Shown: positions 33,601 to 36,778 of the stretch, in pieces | Numbering within the stretch: the first letter of the stretch is position 1 | Layout of the letters: each line of letters opens with the position of its first letter | Origin: Priapulus caudatus | Taxonomy: Eukaryota; Priapulida; Priapulimorpha; Priapulimorphida; Priapulidae | Assembly (NCBI RefSeq): GCF_000485595.1 | Contig: NW_014577627.1 | Location: 34,942-71,719 of the forward strand | Direction: 5' to 3' | Length of the DNA stretch: 36,778 nt | The notes under the pieces: generated by a model | What the model was told of the DNA's origin: nothing | The model's input: the letters and a program-made list of their open reading frames with translations, nothing else | Databases searched by the model: none | Translations under genes and position numbers: made by a program

Positions 33601-34851
33601 GGTAAGGTCAGCGACCACGTTCGAGTCTAAAACTGTTGGTGAATCAGAGAGGACTTGCTCAGCAACCCGATTGCTGCTGTCAGTACTGTTCCCTTGAGCT
33701 ATTAATGTATTCTCCACTAAGACAAATGACCTGCTAGAACCAGCAGAGCTGTTGTTGTTAACATCCATGGGTTCCTTATACCTGATCCATTCCAAATACT
33801 TGTTCATTGCTGTACTAGCACTATTAGAGGCATATGTTTCACCATGTATTATTGGCTCCTCTGACAACGCAACAGAATTCGATACCAATGTGCGGATGCT
33901 CTCGGTAATGACTTGTGCTGACAAGTTCAATCCAGACGAAATCTTGAAAAAGGAAATTAAATTTGCACTTGAGCATGAACAGTGACCACTTGAATCATTT
34001 TTAATATACTACTTGGTGACATCCCAAGATAACTACAACACTATTAACAGGGTTTCTTCTGAGGGAAAATTAGACAAAGGAAGTAATTAATGGCCAGTTT
34101 GGGAAAAAACACGCATGATGGATTCAAACGAAATAACGGAAAAGTGTAGACCCCGCATCTAATGACTCAATAAATGCACATACCAATCTAAATGTGCCAG
34201 AAGCACGCGGCGATCTATTTATTTTTGGGGTTACCCTGTTTTGGCAATGGCGGGTAAATACAGGAACATTTCCACAATGGCAATGTTAAATTTGACAACG
34301 GCGGTGCGCCACTCTGCCTCTTATGTATAAGAAACCCTGATTAAATAACCATGGGCAAGATTTATCAAAGGTACAAATAGAACCTTATTTATTTTTCTCT
34401 ACTTTGATTGTACTGTGCCATCGTGGCATCAATACAGTGGTATGAAATTATATCGTATTTATATGCTGTGAACATCAAAACACAGAACCTAAACAGTGGA
34501 TTATAAGAAGATATAGGGAGAAAGAGGGAGAGAAACAAAGAGACATATGGGAAGCAGTGATCAGGTGAAGAGTGGGATGTGGAGAGTAGATGGAAAAAAG
34601 AAAAGCTCATGAAGAAACATCAAGAGAGAGAGAAAGATACAGAGAGATAACAGATTATTTCACAAATAATACACCATATGGAACTGTTCACTTGAATGTT
34701 AACTTGGACATAAAAAAATAACAATCACACACAATCCTCATACCGGTCCTACTGCTGAAGAAGCTGCCAGGGCTGGCAGTTGGCGTGCATAGGAACCACT
34801 GCTAAATTTGGAGTGTGTCCATGCCATATCTGGAAGACTGTCACTATCCAT
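15172..34851 (-). CDS. DNMT3: DNMT3-type de novo DNA (cytosine-5) methyltransferase with a giant N-terminal extension, 2722 residues
   Basis: Seventeen coding exons were rebuilt on the minus strand: 34851-34744, 33942-27856, 27647-27495, 27324-27223, 26400-26286, 26088-25924, 22804-22671, 22165-21998, 21863-21789, 21604-21529, 21386-21241, 19754-19664, 19481-19333, 16730-16645, 16499-16415, 16071-15950 and 15478-15172. Every intron is GT-AG, all phases agree, and the sum is 8169 nt with one stop. Domain order is extension (residues 1-2065), PWWP (about 2066-2150), ADD zinc module (about 2244-2369) and C5-methyltransferase (about 2380-2665). The family methylates unmethylated CpG in the nucleus, using PWWP to read H3K36 methylation and ADD to read unmodified H3K4. 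Vertebrate DNMT3A/B are about 850-910 residues. The length excess is nearly all one exon. The methyltransferase identity is certain; linkage to the giant exon rests on phase and open frame only. Confidence 0.93.
17125..17265 (-). repeat. Repeat family Q, copy 2 (inverted)
   Basis: Inverted copy of the 12095-12300 repeat, holding AGTTGATGATACACAGAAAT, CCTAAGGTGCCTAAAGTGG and CTTGAAACTTGAGCCTCCAA. It lacks the central insert of copy 1. It lies in DNMT3 intron 13. Confidence 0.75.
17512..17622. repeat. CTA/TAG trinucleotide low-complexity palindrome
   Basis: Runs of ACT/CTA and AGT/TAG alternate several times, so the tract is strongly self-complementary. It is a microsatellite-like intronic sequence and could be error-prone in assembly. 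Confidence 0.85.
17992..18035. repeat. 44-bp near-perfect palindrome
   Basis: Two 22-nt arms meet at AAC|GTT between 18013 and 18014. The left arm CACTGATCTCTACTATACTAAC pairs with the right arm with two mismatches. It lies in DNMT3 intron 13. A second, smaller palindrome (TATTGATAAATATCAATA) lies about 80 bp further on. Confidence 0.8.
18246..18488 (+). repeat. 3' fragment of the 1.2-kb repeat family
   Basis: Shares CCTTAAGTTAAGG, CTTGACCTTTGACCCTCAGC and the terminal CATGCGATTCTACAAGCTGC ... GTCAGATGAGCTAA with the full copies. It lies in DNMT3 intron 13, antisense to the gene. Confidence 0.85.
18605..19216. mobile_element. MITE with TTAA target site (piggyBac-like)
   Basis: The termini are TTAA-AGGGATACTTTCCTCTAG on the left and CTAGAGAAATGTATCCCT-TTAA on the right. 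A TTAA target site and short G-rich ends fit the piggyBac superfamily. Interior blocks are also inverted (CTGAAAAAGTTGCGCATTTG against GCGCAACTTTTTCAG), so the arms were once over 200 bp long. The element is about 600 bp, lies in DNMT3 intron 13 and encodes no transposase. Confidence 0.75.
19832..21004 (+). repeat. 1.2-kb repeat family, full copy 1
   Basis: Starts near CAAGTGCCGCGGAGCG and ends TACGTCAGATGAGCTC. It matches 24352-25545 along its whole length in direct orientation. The ends carry an imperfect inverted pair (GCGCTCATCTAACGT against GTCAGATGAGCT). A region with CTGTGGTAGAGTGGTGGGAT looks slightly like a pol III A box, without a convincing B box. No transposase or reverse-transcriptase frame. 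It lies in DNMT3 intron 11, antisense to the gene. Confidence 0.85.
21789..22804 (-). CDS. DNMT3: DNMT3 exons 7-9: ADD (GATA-like plus PHD-like) zinc module
   Basis: Exon 7 (22804-22671) has DICISC, then [20 protein letters not shown]. Exon 8 (22165-21998) has [40 protein letters not shown] and PWSCFMC. Exon 9 (21863-21789) has [18 protein letters not shown]. The cysteine spacing matches the DNMT3 ADD domain, which binds the unmodified H3 tail and restrains the catalytic domain. All expected zinc ligands are visible. The exon 7 donor, CCAAT|GTAATC, is weak but is the only one that restores the frame and the alignment. Confidence 0.92.
22292..22462. mobile_element. pogo/Tigger-like MITE with TA target duplication
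   Basis: The ends CAGTGCAGACCCGTTATAACGC and GCATTAACTCGGGGTTCCATTG are inverted relatives, flanked by TA at 22290-22291 and 22463-22464. CAGTG-type ends with an ACCCCG.TTAA core are typical of Tc1/mariner-pogo elements. It is 171 bp and lies in DNMT3 intron 7. Confidence 0.8.
23062..23204 (+). repeat. 3' fragment of the 1.2-kb repeat family, cut by an assembly gap
   Basis: AAGATTTGTGCCAACTGTTG through GCTGCATCTGACATGTCAGA and on to GGGCCCTTATTTATGTTGGCC matches 25455-25581, including sequence beyond the repeat end. It ends at the N run. Confidence 0.85.
23205..23229. other. Assembly gap (25 N)
   Basis: A run of 25 undetermined bases in DNMT3 intron 6. The left flank is nearly a copy of sequence around 25455-25581, so the gap probably marks a repeat-caused break. 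Confidence 1.
23510..24060. mobile_element. Palindromic element with about 150-bp inverted arms and an AT-rich centre
   Basis: The left arm (about 23540-23690: GGCATGAAGGTGCG, TTTTTGGTGTGGGCGG, GTCATCGTTGCCAT) recurs inverted at about 23905-24055. The centre (23755-23890) is almost pure AAATTTAAAT-type sequence. The arms differ by many small changes. It is intronic in DNMT3 with no coding capacity. Confidence 0.75.
24352..25545 (+). repeat. 1.2-kb repeat family, full copy 2
   Basis: Direct repeat of 19832-21004 across its length, with many single-base insertions and deletions compared with copy 1. The 3' end is CTACAAGCTGCATCTGACAT ... GTCAGATGAGCTAAAA. It lies in DNMT3 intron 6, antisense to the gene. 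Confidence 0.85.
25582..25843 (+). repeat. 131-bp tandem duplication
   Basis: AAATAAGTACTTATAAGACT starts at 25582 and again at 25713. Each copy runs through CGAACCCTGGATGTAGGAGT and GGTCGCGGAAGGAGGCACAC to GCGTTCTTTGTCTCT, with only a few one-base differences. It lies in DNMT3 intron 6. Confidence 0.9.
25924..26400 (-). CDS. DNMT3: DNMT3 exons 5-6: PWWP-to-ADD linker
   Basis: Exon 5 (26400-26286) encodes [10 protein letters not shown] and [20 protein letters not shown], matching the conserved DNMT3 'MIEWA.GGF.P.G' stretch after the PWWP helices. Exon 6 (26088-25924) encodes [20 protein letters not shown] and [13 protein letters not shown], the latter aligning with the segment just before the first ADD cysteines. 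Exon 5 ends in phase 1 and exon 6 starts and ends in phase 1. The linker is shorter than in vertebrates. Confidence 0.88.
26464..26512. repeat. AT-rich near-palindrome bounded by TATCGAT
   Basis: ATTATCGATATATATAATAT is mirrored by TATATTATATATTTATCGAT, so the whole stretch can fold on itself. It is intronic between DNMT3 exons 4 and 5, and probably simple-repeat derived. Confidence 0.65.
27223..27647 (-). CDS. DNMT3: DNMT3 exons 3-4: PWWP domain
   Basis: Exon 3 (27647-27495) gives [20 protein letters not shown] and then [13 protein letters not shown]. Exon 4 (27324-27223) gives [13 protein letters not shown] and [13 protein letters not shown]. Both exons are phase 0 at each end. This is the PWWP barrel and the start of its helical bundle, which in DNMT3A/B bind H3K36me2/3 and DNA. 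The cage-forming WW and WFGD are kept. The aromatic Phe of vertebrate GFSWWP is replaced by His (SHPWWP). An ATG lies five bases upstream of the exon 3 acceptor, in frame (ATGCAG|GCC), so an alternative first exon could start a short isoform here. Confidence 0.92.
27856..33942 (-). CDS. DNMT3: DNMT3 exon 2: 6087-nt exon coding for residues 37-2065
   Basis: An uninterrupted 2029-codon frame runs from a pyrimidine-rich acceptor (tttcctttttcaag|ATT) to a strong donor (ACACCG|GTAAGT), both phase 0. Its composition is rich in Ser, Thr, Glu, Asp and Gln, so it is predicted to be mostly disordered. Visible parts are a tandem duplication (residues about 95-371 and 372-670), each half carrying a basic nuclear-localisation-like [20 protein letters not shown] and a basic [17 protein letters not shown]. 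Next come sixteen 16-residue units (about 1126-1381). A C-terminal basic, SP-rich part follows, with [30 protein letters not shown] and many SP/TP sites. I recognise no folded domain. It could be regulatory or targeting sequence for DNMT3, or a separate gene read through in frame; only transcripts can decide. Confidence 0.8.
29908..30675 (-). repeat. Sixteen-copy 48-bp coding tandem repeat (16-residue units) in DNMT3 exon 2
   Basis: The 768-bp block is exactly 16 x 48 bp, with no frame loss. The consensus is [16 protein letters not shown], with variants such as [16 protein letters not shown] and [16 protein letters not shown]. Units 2-13 are well conserved; unit 1 and units 14-16 are degenerate, as expected at array edges. 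Nine units contain the dipeptide SQ, three more have PQ and one YQ, and most carry acidic residues placed as in casein-kinase-2 sites. The array is polar and probably disordered. Confidence 0.93.
32035..32937 (-). repeat. Tandem duplication in DNMT3 exon 2, unit 2
   Basis: Begins at [10 protein letters not shown] (32937) and repeats the order of motifs of unit 1. It carries an extra in-frame segment absent from unit 1 ([19 protein letters not shown] and following) before the basic block. Homology fades near 32035 around the [12 protein letters not shown] segment. Confidence 0.88.
32938..33768 (-). repeat. Tandem duplication in DNMT3 exon 2, unit 1
   Basis: Begins at [10 protein letters not shown] (33768), is 831 bp (277 codons), and is followed directly by unit 2. 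Shared blocks include [52 protein letters not shown] and [14 protein letters not shown]. Parts of the two units are identical at the DNA level for more than 100 bp, pointing to recent duplication or gene conversion. The unit keeps the reading frame. Confidence 0.9.
34490..34650. repeat. GA-rich low-complexity tract in DNMT3 intron 1
   Basis: Repeated AGAGAG/GGGAGA blocks on the plus strand (a pyrimidine tract on the gene's strand). No coding sequence is recognised. Confidence 0.6.
34744..34851 (-). CDS. DNMT3: DNMT3 exon 1, start codon
   Basis: ATG at 34851-34849 sits in a good context (aagATGg), and in-frame TAA and TAG stops lie just upstream (34861-34866). This strongly marks it as an initiator. 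The 36 codons read [20 protein letters not shown] then [16 protein letters not shown]. The donor is GACCG|GTATGAGG in phase 0, matching the phase-0 acceptor at 33942. I recognise no domain. Upstream non-coding exons may exist. Confidence 0.7.
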
Positions 34852-36099
34852 CTTAGTGATTTACTAGCAAGACCTGTAGCAAGTATATGCATTGATTCTT
34901 TCATTTCTACATTCGAGATGGTAATTGTTTACACTAATCACATTAGATTCTCATCGCATCTCATTTGGAAAATATGTTCTCATTCAATCCCTCCCTCTTT
35001 TCCTCCACTGTTCCCTCTACCAGTCATTTGCTATCACACTCACTCTCCTATAACTATATCCTCTAACAAGACTGTTAGAATATAATCAAAGAACCAATTA
35101 AGGCCGGGTATGCCAGGCCATCAGTACCCTGACATAAACCTAACAATTGTTACTTCATAACCTCATGAATATTAGTCTTCAAAAGTCCTAGGGATTATAA
35201 CGAAGACAGAGAGAAAAGTGGATCATATCGATAGATCAACACTGCGGATATTGCACCTAGTGTTCTTAATTGAGTAGGATTGGACCAGCTTACATTACAG
35301 GAGCAGAGCTAATCCATTTTGACTGGAGAGGAGGGTAAAGCCACTATATAATCATCTAATCACTAATGTGGTGTGTTTTGGGAAAGTGACTGGTATATTG
35401 ACCATGTAATAATGTATCCACATTTCTTTGAAGAGGATTATTAATTGCATCACTCATCAGTGCATTTTGACTGTTCATTTGAATTTTATTGAAAAATATC
35501 ATCAATCGTACACAAGACTATATAACACAATTATGGTCAATAACAGTGACAGCACCAATATTTGCAGTGGCAGTATCCTAAACAAGTGAAACCGAAACTA
35601 CAGTCAACGTTGAAACCAATAATGACTGATGTGCCGGATGGCCACAATCGACCATCGCCTGAGGACAAACTCAGTCAGAGTACATAAATAAATATAAGAA
35701 CCGAAAACAATTTAACGTAATAAAATAGTTTCAATCTAATGAACAGTTTCAGTCCAATTACGTAACATCGTAAAAGTAAAAATATTTATACTACTTTATA
35801 TATCAACGACCAGCCATGATTGCTCGATTTAATCAGACCGACTGCTTGTTTCTACAAAAGCAAAGGCAACGCGATCGCGATGCTTCTGCAATGCTCTCCA
35901 TCGATATCCTACCATCAATGCATGCTCTCCATCGATACCACGATGGGGCCGGCCTGATCAACACTGACATGCAGTGACAACAGTAACAATAACAGACAAC
36001 AATGTTGAATGCATCAGACTAACTGACCGTACAATTGCTGACAGATGAAATTACCACTTCTAACTTACGTCATTCCACAAATATTGATACATTTTCTGC

Positions 36100-36240
36100 A
36101 AAAACTTGTCAAAGGAATCGTTGACGTTGATGAGGTACCAAAAACTGCTAAATATCACGTGTTCATGTCATGCGCGAATTCGCGCGCGCATAGAGAAATT
36201 TCCGATACTAGCGCCGCCGATACACACTGACTTCGGTTCT
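36100..36240. promoter_or_regulatory. Candidate CpG-rich upstream region of DNMT3
   Basis: The 34.9-36.8 kb stretch upstream of DNMT3 holds no coding exon that I can support. Within it, 36130-36225 is unusually CpG-dense for this window (GCGCGAATTCGCGCGCGC, TAGCGCCGCCGATAC) and has an E-box CACGTG. Two copies of ATGCTCTCCATCGATA lie near 35890 and 35931. This could be the DNMT3 promoter or a divergent one, but that is inference from composition and position. Confidence 0.25.
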
Positions 36241-36511
36241 GCTTCGGCCCTGTTAGAGGGAGTTGTCCATATGGAGTTGTCTTCCTCCCGCCTCCCTCTC
36301 CATCCCCTCCCACCCCATCACCTGTCCTCCTATCTCCCTCCCTCAACACCTCCAGGATCTTTTATAATTTGCATGTTCTTTTTAGAATGTCACTTAGTTT
36401 CTCGGACAGTTTGCGTAATAAATGTATTAATTCTATACAATGTATTTTCTCATGTATTTATTTCTCGTGCTATATGTATTTTTTTTATTTTTCTCTACTT
36501 AGTATACTATT

Positions 36512-36513
36512 TA

Positions 36514-36556
<43 letters not shown>

Positions 36557-36710
36557 ATCTCTTCTTTCTCTTCTCTCTCGTCTCTCTCTGCTCTCTCTCC
36601 TCTCTTCTCTCCTCCTCTCTCTCTCTCTCGATACTCCAACCCCTCTCTCCGTCGGTCTCTGCGTCTGCTCTCTCTCTCTCTCTCTCTCTCTCGTCCTTCT
36701 CATCTCTCCT
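36512..36710. repeat. Long (CT)n/(GA)n microsatellite
   Basis: Nearly pure CT repeats with interruptions (TCTCTTCTCTCC, GATACTCCAACC). Apparent reading frames here are Arg/Glu-only artefacts of the repeat. Confidence 0.95.
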
Positions 36711-36778
36711 CTCTCCTCTCTCAAATCTCCTCGTCCCTGTCCTCCGCCAGGTCGTCGTCATCTCTCTCCCGGCGGTCG

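Noticed and set aside
27856-33942. Giant exon as an independent gene rather than part of DNMT3
   Set aside because: Not excluded, but less likely: it ends at a strong donor in the phase needed by the PWWP exon, and the in-frame stop comes only after that donor.
36485-36761. Arg/Glu-rich open frames on the minus strand
   Set aside because: They are translations of the (GA)n microsatellite.

Overview
This is a eukaryotic, animal-type locus: GT-AG introns, AT-rich non-coding DNA, microsatellites and many short DNA-transposon relics surround conserved metazoan genes. The combination of TM2D3, an FKBP8-like protein and a PWWP-ADD-methyltransferase DNMT3 indicates an invertebrate metazoan with its own de novo DNA methylation machinery. 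I cannot name the species or phylum from the sequence.

Layout. 1-260: one minus-strand exon of an FKBP8-like immunophilin that runs off the left edge. 820-3163: three plus-strand exons holding the conserved C-terminal half of TM2D3, with two terminal-inverted-repeat (TIR) elements in its introns. 4634-8972: a two-exon minus-strand gene for a 783-residue C2H2 zinc-finger protein, with one finger in exon 1 and three clusters of three in exon 2; it is convergent with TM2D3. 9-15 kb: a gene-poor stretch full of nested repeats (long-arm foldback element, SINE with an LTR-like insertion, hAT-like MITE, diverged repeat families). 15172-34851: one minus-strand DNMT3 gene that I could rebuild from start to stop in 17 coding exons, 8169 nt, 2722 residues. 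34.9-36.8 kb: DNMT3 upstream region, ending in a long CT/GA microsatellite.

The DNMT3 gene is the centre of interest. Exons 3-17 encode a normal de novo methyltransferase: PWWP, ADD zinc fingers and a catalytic domain with motifs I, IV, VI, VIII, IX and X. In front of these lies one 6087-nt exon (27856-33942) coding for 2029 residues of low-complexity sequence that I do not recognise. The splice phases on both sides of it agree, and the start ATG in exon 1 has in-frame stops just upstream. The exon contains a recent tandem duplication of about 277 residues and an array of exactly sixteen 16-residue units rich in SQ/TQ dipeptides. The result is about three times the length of vertebrate DNMT3A/B. 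The stop codon lies inside the first unit of a decayed tandem repeat, which suggests that the C-terminal tail was once longer.

DNMT3 introns carry two full-length and two partial copies of a roughly 1.2-kb repeat family, all antisense to the gene. A 25-N assembly gap and an indel-noisy neighbourhood lie in intron 6. No DNMT3 exon falls in that stretch.
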